Source: Alphaproteobacteria bacterium (GTDB lineage Bacteria > Pseudomonadota > Alphaproteobacteria > Puniceispirillales > Puniceispirillaceae). Taken from it: 51,736 bases of DNA. A model generated the notes under the pieces. That model was not told where the DNA came from. It was given only the letters and a program-made list of their open reading frames with translations, and searched no databases. Below are positions 42,327 to 50,581 of the stretch, in pieces (within the stretch, counting starts at the first letter, position 1; every line of letters starts with the position of its first letter). Location of the stretch: the NCBI GenBank assembly GCA_009920665.1, contig RFZL01000015.1, positions 1 to 51,736 of the forward strand, read 5' to 3'. The position numbers and the translations under genes were made by a program.

Positions 42327-43091
42327 ATGAAAGATATTCTGGTGATTGTTCCCTTTCCCATGTCCGAGGAAAATTTGGCGGCGCGTCAGTCACAGACGCA
42401 GGCCGTTGAGTTGAGCGGTCAGTTGCGGTTCACCTTTCGGTCAGCCAGAGCGGCGCCGCGCAACTATGTCAGTCAGGCTGATATGGTGCTTGCCGATGTG
42501 GGCATTCTGGAGGTGGGCCAGTCGGCGGAAGAAGAGGGCTTTGCCGCCGTTTGCATCGACACGATGAGTGATTCGGGCGTGGCCGCCCTGCGCTCGGTTC
42601 TCAACATTCCGGTGGTTGGACCTGGGCGCGCCTCGATGCTGACGGCGATGCTTCTCGGCAGACGCTTTTCGGTGATCACCATGTGGAAGCACTGGTTCCA
42701 CCTTTATGAAAAGACCATTGGCGATCTGGGCATTCACGATCATGTCGCCTCGATCCGTTCGATTGATGTCGCGCCGGACAATCAGGGGCTTCTCGGCGGC
42801 AAGGAAGAGGATATATTTCCACTATTGCTGGACGCGGCGGAAGCGGCGATATCGGAGGATGGGGCCGAGGTCATCCTCCTTGGCTCGACCACGATGCATC
42901 AGGCACATGCCTTCCTCAGCGCCAACCTTGATGTTCCGGTGATCAACCCCGGTCCACTGACCTACAAGCTTGTCGAGGCAATGCTGGGACTTGGCCTGTC
43001 ACACAGTCGCGCCGCCTATCCGGTCTCACCGGTTCCGCGCACCGAGATGATCGCGGCGATGATGGCCACCGCGGGCAATTTCGACCATTAA
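42327..43091 (+). CDS. Asp/Glu/hydantoin racemase-superfamily protein lacking the second Cys
   Basis: The fold of hydantoin racemase, maleate isomerase and arylmalonate decarboxylase. The first catalytic Cys is Cys76 in AAVCIDTMSDSG; the second position, usually GC(A/T), reads ILLGSTTMHQAH with Ser187, so no second Cys is available for two-base racemisation. The start ATG at 42327 lies after GAGGA; the frame extends to 42312. Length is 254 residues. Neighbouring hydantoinase and carbamoylase suggest a hydantoin-like ligand, but the single Cys is more in line with a decarboxylase, lyase or one-way isomerase. Reaction unknown. Confidence 0.82.
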   Translation: MKDILVIVPFPMSEENLAARQSQTQAVELSGQLRFTFRSARAAPRNYVSQADMVLADVGILEVGQSAEEEGFAAVCIDTMSDSGVAALRSVLNIPVVGPGRASMLTAMLLGRRFSVITMWKHWFHLYEKTIGDLGIHDHVASIRSIDVAPDNQGLLGGKEEDIFPLLLDAAEAAISEDGAEVILLGSTTMHQAHAFLSANLDVPVINPGPLTYKLVEAMLGLGLSHSRAAYPVSPVPRTEMIAAMMATAGNFDH

Positions 43092-43119
43092 GCCTTTGAT
43101 GATTTGGGACGGGGTGCGC

Positions 43120-43500
43120 TCAGCCTTGCCTGTCGAGGGTGTTCTCGCCGGCCATATAGACCCTGACCTCGGTGAAGGTGCCGTTGCTGGCGGTGAAGAA
43201 ATTGCAGTTGGATTTATAGACCAGACTGCCATCATGAAGCGTGTTGGTGACCCGAAACCGCACCGCGACATCAGAACCGTTGCCGGCATCGACAAAATGG
43301 AACTGATCATGTCTGACAGAAGCATGATGGGTCCACAGCCGCTCAAACATGCCTCGAATCTCGTCATGTCCACGAAGTTTCACCGCGTGAGTCTCGACCG
43401 AGAAAACACAGCCTTCATGCAGTGTGCCAAGAAGGGTGTCAATATCCTGACCGTCAACACCGCGGAAGTAGGTCAGAACCAGCGGCGCTAGCTGGCTCAT
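43120..43500 (-). CDS. NTF2-like (SnoaL-type) protein
   Basis: A 126-residue NTF2-like fold protein: APLVLTYFRGVDGQDIDTLL, VFSVETHAVKLRGHDEIRGMF, then a C-terminal NCNFFTASNGTFTEVRVYMAGEN strand pair. It is paralogous to the protein at 25078-25467. It overlaps the upstream tautomerase-NTF2 fusion gene by 4 bases, so the two NTF2 folds are probably made together and might form a heteromer. No catalytic residue can be fixed with certainty. Confidence 0.8.
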   Translation of the reverse strand: MSQLAPLVLTYFRGVDGQDIDTLLGTLHEGCVFSVETHAVKLRGHDEIRGMFERLWTHHASVRHDQFHFVDAGNGSDVAVRFRVTNTLHDGSLVYKSNCNFFTASNGTFTEVRVYMAGENTLDRQG

Positions 43501-44057
43501 GATGGCCTCATCTCGGCGAGATCGTTCCAGACCATCTGCGATATGATGGTCTCACCCTCAAGTTCGAACCGGTCGATGAACCGGATGCCGCTGAAAGCGG
43601 AGCCGTCCGGCCAGGTGCCCGACAAGGTGCCGAAACAGAACACCGTCGACCGGGTGCCGTGGAAGGCGGTATCGAAGCCGTCGAATGTCTTGCTGATCGA
43701 CTGGTAGCGGGAACCACTCCACGCCACAAGTTCCTCCAGTGCCGCGAACTTTGCATCGCCGGGAAATGTCATGGTGAAATTTTCCGACAAATGGGACTTC
43801 GCGGCTTCGAGATCGCGCGCCTCCAACGACGCCAGAAAATTGCGGACAATATCTTCAGCTTGTCGTGGCGCTGACGCCGGCACCCGTTTGGTCCGGCCGC
43901 GCATGTAATTATCGCTATCGACCTCGCTGATCGTGACGGTCACGAAATCGGCAGCGGCCCCAATCGAGGAACAGGCAGCATCGGTCACTCGCTCGGCAAG
44001 GCGTTGTCTTACATCACTGTCATAGCCCTTGATCAAGGTGCATTCGATCAGCGGCAT
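43497..44057 (-). CDS. Tautomerase-NTF2 fusion protein
   Basis: The start at 44057 is set by AGGAGG 7 bases upstream and gives MPLIECTLIKGYDSD, with the Pro directly after Met that is the catalytic base of 4-oxalocrotonate tautomerase-type enzymes. Residues 2-62 are the tautomerase domain (LAERVTDAACSSIGAAADFVTVTISEV). Residues 66-186 are an NTF2/SnoaL-like domain (EDIVRNFLASLEARDLEAAKSHL, ...IRFIDRFELEGETI). The longer frame to 44138 lacks support. It is the first gene of a two-gene operon with the other NTF2-like protein and is divergent from the hydro-lyase genes. Likely tautomerises an enol acid. Confidence 0.85.
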   Translation of the reverse strand: MPLIECTLIKGYDSDVRQRLAERVTDAACSSIGAAADFVTVTISEVDSDNYMRGRTKRVPASAPRQAEDIVRNFLASLEARDLEAAKSHLSENFTMTFPGDAKFAALEELVAWSGSRYQSISKTFDGFDTAFHGTRSTVFCFGTLSGTWPDGSAFSGIRFIDRFELEGETIISQMVWNDLAEMRPS

Positions 44058-44173
44058 CCTGTCCCTCCTGAAAGTCTGATTGTTGGATTGTAGATATATA
44101 AGTAGTCTGCTCACGCAATCATGACGTGTTAAAAACAAATTACCCTTCCGAATTCTATGCTACGGTTTTGTTT
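44058..44173. promoter_or_regulatory. AT-rich divergent promoter region
   Basis: 116 bases between the tautomerase-NTF2 gene and the aconitase-type gene, much richer in A and T than its surroundings, with GTAGATATATAAGTAG near the left side. It must drive both directions. AGGAGG on the minus strand at its left edge serves the tautomerase; no clear ribosome site precedes the ATG at 44174. Confidence 0.45.
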
Positions 44174-45442
44174 ATGGAAACACTTGCGAGAAAACTAATT
44201 GCCCGCGCGGCGGGCCAATCCGAGGTGACCACTGGTGACGTGGTTGTGTGCGATGTGGATCTGGCGATGATCCACGACTCTGGTGGTCCGCGGCGCGTGA
44301 AACCGATGCTTGAGCGTCTTGGCAGAAATGTCTGGGATAAAGACCGTGTTGTTGTTATCTCGGACCATTACGTTCCCGCGGATTCGGACGAGACCCGCGC
44401 CATTCAGGCGCTGACGCGGCAGTGGGTCCAGGACGAACACATTGACAATTTCTATGATGAACAAGGTATCTGCCATGTCGTTCTGCCCGAACGTGGGCAC
44501 CTGGCGCCTGGCATGTTCTGCGTTGGCGGTGACAGTCACTCTCCGACCGGCGGGGCCTTCGGTGCGTATATGTTTGGCGTTGGTGCCACCGAAATGGCCG
44601 GTGTGCTGGCAACTGGGTCAATCTGGCTTCGCGTTCCCGAGACGATATTGATTGAGTGGGATAATCACCTTGGGAGCTATGTCACTGCCAAGGACATGAT
44701 GCTGGCTGTCTGTGGACGGATTGGTATGGGGGGTGGGCGATATCAGGCGATCCAGTATGCCGGTTCCGCCGTTCGGGACCTGTCCATGCAGGAACGCATG
44801 ACATTGTCAAATATGGCGGCGGAACTCGGCGCGCAGGCAGGTCTGATCGCGCCGGATGATTTAACCGTCGCCTTTGTGAACGAGGCGGGCGGAACGCTGT
44901 CCGATGACTGGCGTGACTACCGGATCGAAATTGCCGATGATCCGGCCGATCATCTGTTGTTTGACGCCGCCGCCCTGTCACCACAGATCGCGGCACCGCA
45001 TTCACCTGCCAACGCTGCCGATGCAGATGAATTTAGTGATACCAATTTTGATGTAGCCTATATCGGGGCCTGCACCGGGGCGAAATATGTCGACCTTGCC
45101 GCGGCGGCCAGTGTGCTGAAAGGGCGGCGCATCGCCAGTGGCATTACATTGAAGGTGGCACCGGCAAGCCGTCAGGACCAGGATCGTGCGGTGCGCGACG
45201 GGGTGATGAAAATTCTGGAGGATGCCGGGGCTCAGTTTCTGCCAAACAGCTGCGGGATCTGCGCCGGTTATGGCGATGACAGACTTGCCGAGGATGATGT
45301 TTGCCTGTCTTCGACAGCACGTAATTTCAAAGGGAGGATGGGGGCGCCGGGATCACGGGTCTATCTTGCATCCCCTTACACCGTAGCTGCGTCTGCGGTT
45401 GTCGGCCGAATGCGCGATCCGCGTGATTTGATGGGGAACTGA
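44174..45442 (+). CDS. Aconitase-superfamily hydro-lyase, large subunit (LeuC/DmdA-like)
   Basis: Iron-sulfur hydro-lyase large subunit of the LeuC/homoaconitase size class. The [4Fe-4S] cysteines are in YIGACTGAKY and in FLPNSCGICAGYG; the substrate-side VVISDHYVPAD and CVGGDSHSPTGGAFGAYMFGVGATEM are classic. The ATG at 44174 gives 422 residues; an upstream GTG at 44126 adds a tail not expected for the family. The small subunit follows after 3 bases. Directly next is an ICL-type lyase, the arrangement known for 2,3-dimethylmalate dehydratase (DmdAB) with dimethylmalate lyase, rather than leucine synthesis, as no leuB/leuA is near. Confidence 0.88.
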   Translation: METLARKLIARAAGQSEVTTGDVVVCDVDLAMIHDSGGPRRVKPMLERLGRNVWDKDRVVVISDHYVPADSDETRAIQALTRQWVQDEHIDNFYDEQGICHVVLPERGHLAPGMFCVGGDSHSPTGGAFGAYMFGVGATEMAGVLATGSIWLRVPETILIEWDNHLGSYVTAKDMMLAVCGRIGMGGGRYQAIQYAGSAVRDLSMQERMTLSNMAAELGAQAGLIAPDDLTVAFVNEAGGTLSDDWRDYRIEIADDPADHLLFDAAALSPQIAAPHSPANAADADEFSDTNFDVAYIGACTGAKYVDLAAAASVLKGRRIASGITLKVAPASRQDQDRAVRDGVMKILEDAGAQFLPNSCGICAGYGDDRLAEDDVCLSSTARNFKGRMGAPGSRVYLASPYTVAASAVVGRMRDPRDLMGN

Positions 45443-45445
45443 GAT

Positions 45446-45961
45446 ATGCCAAGGTTATGGCGTTTTGATGAGACCATCGACACCGATGTGCTGGCCCCGG
45501 GCAAATATATGAAATCACCGCTTGCGGAGATTGCCGCGCATTGCCTCGAGGCCGTCAGGCCAGACTTCGCTGTATCTGTCGGCAGTGGCGACGTGGTGCT
45601 GGGGACGGCTAATTTTGGTGTTGGTTCATCCCGCGAACAGGCCGCCGAGGTGTTGAGACATCTTGGAATAGCCGCGGTAATCGCGCCAAGCTTTGCCGGC
45701 ATATTCTATCGAAACGCAATCAATCTCGGTCTGCCGGTTTTTACTTTACCGGACGATTTGTACCAGCACCCCGGTCTGGCTGATGGCGCTGAACTCATTT
45801 TTGATTTTGATGCGGCAGCGCTGACGCTGACGGCATCTGGAGAAGTGTTGACTCTGGATCCCCTGCCGGTATTTCTGCGTGACATGATCCTTGATGGTGG
45901 CCTGATCCCCCATCTGGAAAAGCGCTTTCAGGCTGACATTGAAGAGAAGGGCGTTTCATGA
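45446..45961 (+). CDS. Aconitase-superfamily hydro-lyase, small subunit (LeuD/DmdB-like)
   Basis: Swivel-domain partner of the previous gene, 171 residues. It has WRFDETIDTDVLAPGKYM, the substrate-binding NFGVGSSREQAAEVLRHLGIAAVIAPSFAGIFYRN block and LPVFTLP, all family landmarks. The GSSRE motif, which contacts the substrate carboxylate, is intact. It overlaps the following lyase gene by 4 bases (ATGA), indicating translational coupling and one pathway. Confidence 0.9.
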   Translation: MPRLWRFDETIDTDVLAPGKYMKSPLAEIAAHCLEAVRPDFAVSVGSGDVVLGTANFGVGSSREQAAEVLRHLGIAAVIAPSFAGIFYRNAINLGLPVFTLPDDLYQHPGLADGAELIFDFDAAALTLTASGEVLTLDPLPVFLRDMILDGGLIPHLEKRFQADIEEKGVS

Positions 45962-46827
45962 GTCTTCGAGAAATGGTGACAGAGGGAGGGATTGTCCTGG
46001 CTCCCGGCATTTATGACGCCTTGTCCGGGCTGATCGCTACGCAGATGGGCGCAAGGTCGGTCTATCTGTCAGGCGCAAGCCTTGCCTATACGCGGTTTGG
46101 CCGGTCCGATATTGGACTTGTCAGCGTGTCGGAGGTTCATGACACACTTGCTGCCATCACCGACCGCATCGAAACGCCGGTGATTGTCGATGCTGATAAC
46201 GGGTTCGGGAATGCGCTGAATGTACAGCGTACAGTTCGCTATTTTGAACGGGCCGGGGCCGCCGCCATTCAATTGGAAGACCAGTCATTTCCGAAGCGAT
46301 GCGGTCATCTTGATGGTAAGAAGTTGATCTCGCGTGAGGAAATGGTTGGCAAGGTAAAGGCTGCACTTGATGCAAGACGCGACCAGTCAACGCTGATTAT
46401 CGCGCGCACCGATGCCCGCGCCGTTGAAGGATTTGCGGCGGCGCTTGACCGAGCCGAGGCGTACCGGGAAGCCGGTGCAGATGTGCTGTTCATCGAAGCG
46501 CCGCAATCACTGGATGAAATGGGGCAGCTATGCCGGCAGTTCAACGGCCGTGTCCCGCTTCTTGCCAATATGGTCGAGGGCGGCAAGACGCCGATCAAAT
46601 CGGTGGCTGATCTGGCCGAACTTGGCTACAATATCGCGATTTTTCCGGGTGGGGCTGTTCGCGCCATCTCACACCATCTTCAGGCCTATTATGGCGGTCT
46701 GCTATCGACAGGCAGCAATACCGGATTTGCTTCGCGAATGCATGATTTCGACGGTCTCAACGGAATCATTGGCACCGCTGACCTAATGCGCCTTGGCGAA
46801 ACCTATGAACCTGACTCTACGGACTGA
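45958..46827 (+). CDS. ICL/PEP-mutase family lyase (second of two), dimethylmalate lyase-like
   Basis: Superfamily barrel of 289 residues: VLAPGIYDALSGLIATQMG, the metal site VDADNGFGNA, the active-site loop IQLEDQSFPKRCGHLDGKK, and IIARTDARAVEG. PKRCGH is shared with 2-methylisocitrate and dimethylmalate lyases, which split a C4-C7 malate derivative into pyruvate or succinate and a second acid. Coupled to an aconitase-type dehydratase pair, it would cleave the hydroxy acid that they form. It resembles but is not identical to the lyase at 37342-38220, so the two may take different chain substituents. Confidence 0.88.
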   Translation: MSLREMVTEGGIVLAPGIYDALSGLIATQMGARSVYLSGASLAYTRFGRSDIGLVSVSEVHDTLAAITDRIETPVIVDADNGFGNALNVQRTVRYFERAGAAAIQLEDQSFPKRCGHLDGKKLISREEMVGKVKAALDARRDQSTLIIARTDARAVEGFAAALDRAEAYREAGADVLFIEAPQSLDEMGQLCRQFNGRVPLLANMVEGGKTPIKSVADLAELGYNIAIFPGGAVRAISHHLQAYYGGLLSTGSNTGFASRMHDFDGLNGIIGTADLMRLGETYEPDSTD

Positions 46828-46833
46828 TTATTC

Positions 46834-48531
46834 ATGACCTCTTCAAAGATGGACCCGGTTACCCTTGCCATTCTGAAAGGACGATTGGAACAGATTGCCG
46901 ATGAAATGGATGCCACTCTGTTCCGTTCGGCTTTCAACCCGATCATCGCCGAGGCGCATGATGCCAGCCATGGCATCTATGACGCGCAAACCGGGGAAAC
47001 CCTGGTGCAGGGTAAGTCCGGGCTACCAATTTTTGTCGGCGTGATGGCCTTTGCCGTAAAGGCGGTGATTGACCGCGTTGAACGTGATGGCGGTGTCGAT
47101 GAAGGTGATGTGTTTATTTTCAATGATCCCTATGATGGTGGCACGCATCTCTCGGACTTCCGGTTGGTCAGGCCGGTGTTCCGGAACGGTGAGATTTTCT
47201 GCTATCTGGCATCTGTTGGGCATTGGCATGATGTTGGTGGCAATGTCCCTGGAAACTATAACCCGCAGGCCACTGAATCCTTTCAAGAGGGAATGCTGAT
47301 TCCGCCAGTGAAGCTGTTCGAGGGGGGTGTGCTCAAATCCGACATTGTGGATATCCTGTCGGCGAATTCGCGCCTTCCCAATTCGCTTTATGGCGATATG
47401 AACGCGCAGATCAATGCGCTTGATCTTGGCCAGCAGAGGCTTGGTGACCTGCTGGATGAATATGGCGAGCTTGAAGTTGCTACTGCGCTGACGTTGCTTC
47501 GCGAACGGGCTGACAAGATGATGCGCGATCACCTTGCGGCGCTACCTGATGGCACCATCTCGGTTGAAGATTATCTGGATAATGATGGTGTCAGTGATGA
47601 TGTGCTGACGCTTGCCGTTGACATGACCATCACCGGTGACCGCCTGACAATCGATTTCAGCCGTTCCAGTCCGGCATGTGCCGGTCCGGTGAATATCTCG
47701 CGGTCAACGACGATTGCCGCCACCTATGTGGCACTGAAACATATCTTTACCGATGTCCCGGCAAATGCTGGCGTCTTGCAGCCTGTGGAATTCATCATCC
47801 CCGAGGACAGTTTCCTGAGTGTCACCGCCCCAAAACCTGTTGGCGGCTATACCGAGACGATTCTGCGCCTGATCGATGTCATGTTTCAGGCATTTCAGAA
47901 TGTCGCGCCGAAACGTGTGAATGGCTGTGCCTATGGCACGATCAACGCACTGTCACTTGCCGGCCATCGCCAGGATGGTAGCCGCTGGGTGATGTTCTCC
48001 TTCTTTGGGGGGGGGCATGGTGGTCATCCCGAAGGGGACGGGCTGAACCATGGTAACGCGCCAATCAGCACCGCCACCATTCCACCGCTGGAAATTCTGG
48101 AGGCCGCGTACCCAGTTGCTTTCACGCAATGGGCCTTGCGGCCGGACTCCGGCGGTGCAGGTCAGCATCGTGGCGGGCTAGGGGCGGTCTATGAAATTGA
48201 ATTGCTGGAGGAATCAGCTACGGCGTTCCTGTTTGGGGAGCGTGGGAAGTTCCCGCCCCCGGGGGTTGCGGGAGGCGGCGCCGGAGCGGCCAACAGATTC
48301 TATTTCGACAGCGATTCACCGGAAGCGGAGAATGGCCGCGAATCACCGCCGCTTGTGTCGAAGATGACAGGCATTAACCTGAAGCGTGGGCAAAGGGTGC
48401 GCCTTGAGACGCCAGGCGGTGGCGGTTATGGCGATGCGGCAACGCGGAGCCGTTCTCGCCATCAGCATGATCTTGATCAGGGTTATGTCACGGATGTGAC
48501 AGGCGGTAAGAGCCGGGGAGCGGCATCATGA
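46834..48531 (+). CDS. hyuB: Hydantoinase B/oxoprolinase family subunit
   Basis: Beta subunit of the HyuA/HyuB family (N-methylhydantoinase, 5-oxoprolinase, acetone and acetophenone carboxylase). The start MDPVTLAILKGRLEQIADEM, the metal-rich ENDPYDGGTHLSDFR-type stretch (FNDPYDGGTHLSDF), VGHWHDVGGNVPG and the C-terminal GERGKFPPPGVAGG with LETPGGGGYGD are hallmarks. Length of 565 residues is normal. It follows the lyase after 6 bases and overlaps hyuA by 4. With HyuA it would use ATP to open a lactam ring or carboxylate a ketone; which one is not readable. Confidence 0.9.
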   Translation: MTSSKMDPVTLAILKGRLEQIADEMDATLFRSAFNPIIAEAHDASHGIYDAQTGETLVQGKSGLPIFVGVMAFAVKAVIDRVERDGGVDEGDVFIFNDPYDGGTHLSDFRLVRPVFRNGEIFCYLASVGHWHDVGGNVPGNYNPQATESFQEGMLIPPVKLFEGGVLKSDIVDILSANSRLPNSLYGDMNAQINALDLGQQRLGDLLDEYGELEVATALTLLRERADKMMRDHLAALPDGTISVEDYLDNDGVSDDVLTLAVDMTITGDRLTIDFSRSSPACAGPVNISRSTTIAATYVALKHIFTDVPANAGVLQPVEFIIPEDSFLSVTAPKPVGGYTETILRLIDVMFQAFQNVAPKRVNGCAYGTINALSLAGHRQDGSRWVMFSFFGGGHGGHPEGDGLNHGNAPISTATIPPLEILEAAYPVAFTQWALRPDSGGAGQHRGGLGAVYEIELLEESATAFLFGERGKFPPPGVAGGGAGAANRFYFDSDSPEAENGRESPPLVSKMTGINLKRGQRVRLETPGGGGYGDAATRSRSRHQHDLDQGYVTDVTGGKSRGAAS

Positions 48532-50579
48532 CGAAATCTATTGTGATCGGCGTGGATGTTGGCGGAACCTTTACCGATATTCTGGCACTTGACGAGGCAA
48601 CGGGTGATGTCCGCGTTGCCAAGGTGCCCTCCACCCACGGTGACCAGTCTGCCGGGTTCTTGAGCGGTATTCAGGCAGCGACCGATGATCTTGGCGCCGT
48701 GTCGACAATCATTCATGGCACGACTGTTGCCACCAATGCCCTGCTTGAGCGCAAGGGCGCCAAGGCAGGCATCATCACCACTGCCGGTTTTCGTGATGTT
48801 CTGGAAATGCGCCGCCGCGACCGACCAACGACATGGGGTTTGTGGGGCCAGTTCACGCCGGTGATTGACCGGCAAAGCAGACTTGAGGTTGCCGAACGGA
48901 CATTGGCAAGTGGCGAGGTAACCACGGCGATTGACGCTGACGAGATCCGCGCCGCCGCGACAACCTTGCTGGAACAGGGATGTGAGGCGGTCTGTCTGTT
49001 CTTCATAAATGGCTATGCAAATGCCGATAACGAGTCGCGTGCCGCCAAAATTCTGCGCGAGGTTTGGCCGAATGATCATGTCAGTGTCGCCACTGAGATA
49101 CTGCCGGAGATTCGCGAATTTGAACGCTGCTCCACGGCTAGCCTGAACGCCTATCTTCAGCCTGTAGTAGCAAGTTACCTATCACGGCTTGAAGACCGCC
49201 TCGCCGCGGAGCAATCGCCGGCAGAAATCCTGATCGTGCAGTCGAATGGCGGTGTAATGTCGGTCGATACGGCAAAGGCGTTACCGGTGCGCACCGCATT
49301 ATCCGGTCCGGCAGCCGGTGTTGTCGCGGCGCGGCAGATTGCCAGCGCTGCGGGTTTTGAGAATGTTATCACCGGCGATATGGGCGGCACCTCATTTGAT
49401 GTGTCCCTTGTTGCCGATGGGCAGAATACGCTGACATCACAGGCCAGCATTGATTTCGGCATGGTGGTTCGCACGCCGATGATCGAGATGACAACCATCG
49501 GCGCCGGTGGCGGTTCAATTGCCCATATCGACGAGACCGGCCTGCTGGATATTGGCCCGCAGAGCGCCGGGTCCAACCCGGGACCTGTTTGTTATGGCCT
49601 TGGCAATGACCGTCCTACCGTAACTGATGCGAATCTGGTGCTGGGCCGTATTGATGCCCGCAATCCTATTGGGGACAAACTTGCCCGGCTCGACAGTGAC
49701 GCTGCCGCGGCTGCGATCAGAACGCATATTGCAGACCCGCTTGGAATTGATGAATTTGAAGCCGCCGAGGCTATCATCCGTGTGGCAAATGCAAAAATGG
49801 CGGGGGCCATCCGACTGATCTCAATTGAACGCGGACATGACCCGAAACGCTTTGCCGCCATGCCGTTTGGCGGGGGTGGGGCACTTCACGCCGGTGCGCT
49901 CGTCAAGGAAATTGGCCTCGCTGCTGCCATTGTGCCGCGCTATCCAGGGGTTAATTCGGCGCTTGGATGCGTGATGTCCGACCTGCGCCATGACGAAGTG
50001 CGCACCCTCAACAGGATGCTTGACACGCTGGACTGCGATGCTCTTGGCGAGATGGTGGCAGAGATCACCGCCGCATCAGAACAGGTGATCCACCGGTCAC
50101 GGGCCAGCATCGACGGCCTGCAAGCCATCATCGAACTGGACATGCTGTATCTCGGCCAGACACATGCCGTGGCGGTGCCGATTTCAACAGATGCCGGCAC
50201 TCTTAGCGTTCAAAATATTCGCGCCGCATTTGACACCAGCTACAAGCGCACATATGGCCGCCTTCTGGAGAATATTCCCGTGCGCGTCCTTAATCTGCGA
50301 TTGTCGGTAATTGGCACGCGCCCACATGTTGATATAGCCGGGCTGGCCCGGGGCGAAAGGGCTGGCAGTGCCGAGGCCTGTCATCTTGTCGAGCAACGGA
50401 TCTATGCTGACGGCACATGGCATGATGGCATTATTATCGACCGGCTGATGCTACCCGAAGGCGCTGTTGTCAAAGGGCCCTGCCTGCTTGTGCAACCGGA
50501 TGCCACAATTTATGTCGATCCGGGTTTGGCGGCACGAGTCGACAAACTTGGCAATATCATCATCAGGGATGAGGGGTGA
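48528..50579 (+). CDS. hyuA: Hydantoinase A/oxoprolinase family subunit
   Basis: ATP-binding alpha subunit, 683 residues. ASKHA-fold motifs: VIGVDVGGTFTDILALDE, IIHGTTVATNALLERKGAKAG, ALSGPAAGVVAARQIA, VITGDMGGTSFDVSLV and IGAGGGSIAHID. It phosphorylates the ring amide (or bicarbonate/ketone enol) for its partner HyuB. GATE-type tail RLSVIGTRPH is typical. It overlaps hyuB upstream and abuts an isochorismatase-like gene downstream, so ring opening is followed by another processing step in the same transcript. Confidence 0.92.
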   Translation: MTKSIVIGVDVGGTFTDILALDEATGDVRVAKVPSTHGDQSAGFLSGIQAATDDLGAVSTIIHGTTVATNALLERKGAKAGIITTAGFRDVLEMRRRDRPTTWGLWGQFTPVIDRQSRLEVAERTLASGEVTTAIDADEIRAAATTLLEQGCEAVCLFFINGYANADNESRAAKILREVWPNDHVSVATEILPEIREFERCSTASLNAYLQPVVASYLSRLEDRLAAEQSPAEILIVQSNGGVMSVDTAKALPVRTALSGPAAGVVAARQIASAAGFENVITGDMGGTSFDVSLVADGQNTLTSQASIDFGMVVRTPMIEMTTIGAGGGSIAHIDETGLLDIGPQSAGSNPGPVCYGLGNDRPTVTDANLVLGRIDARNPIGDKLARLDSDAAAAAIRTHIADPLGIDEFEAAEAIIRVANAKMAGAIRLISIERGHDPKRFAAMPFGGGGALHAGALVKEIGLAAAIVPRYPGVNSALGCVMSDLRHDEVRTLNRMLDTLDCDALGEMVAEITAASEQVIHRSRASIDGLQAIIELDMLYLGQTHAVAVPISTDAGTLSVQNIRAAFDTSYKRTYGRLLENIPVRVLNLRLSVIGTRPHVDIAGLARGERAGSAEACHLVEQRIYADGTWHDGIIIDRLMLPEGAVVKGPCLLVQPDATIYVDPGLAARVDKLGNIIIRDEG

Positions 50580-50581
50580 CA

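Noticed and set aside
44174-45961. Leucine biosynthesis leuCD
   Set aside because: No leuA or leuB nearby; the tight coupling to an ICL-type lyase and the catabolic surroundings point to another hydro-lyase, though phylogeny has not been run.
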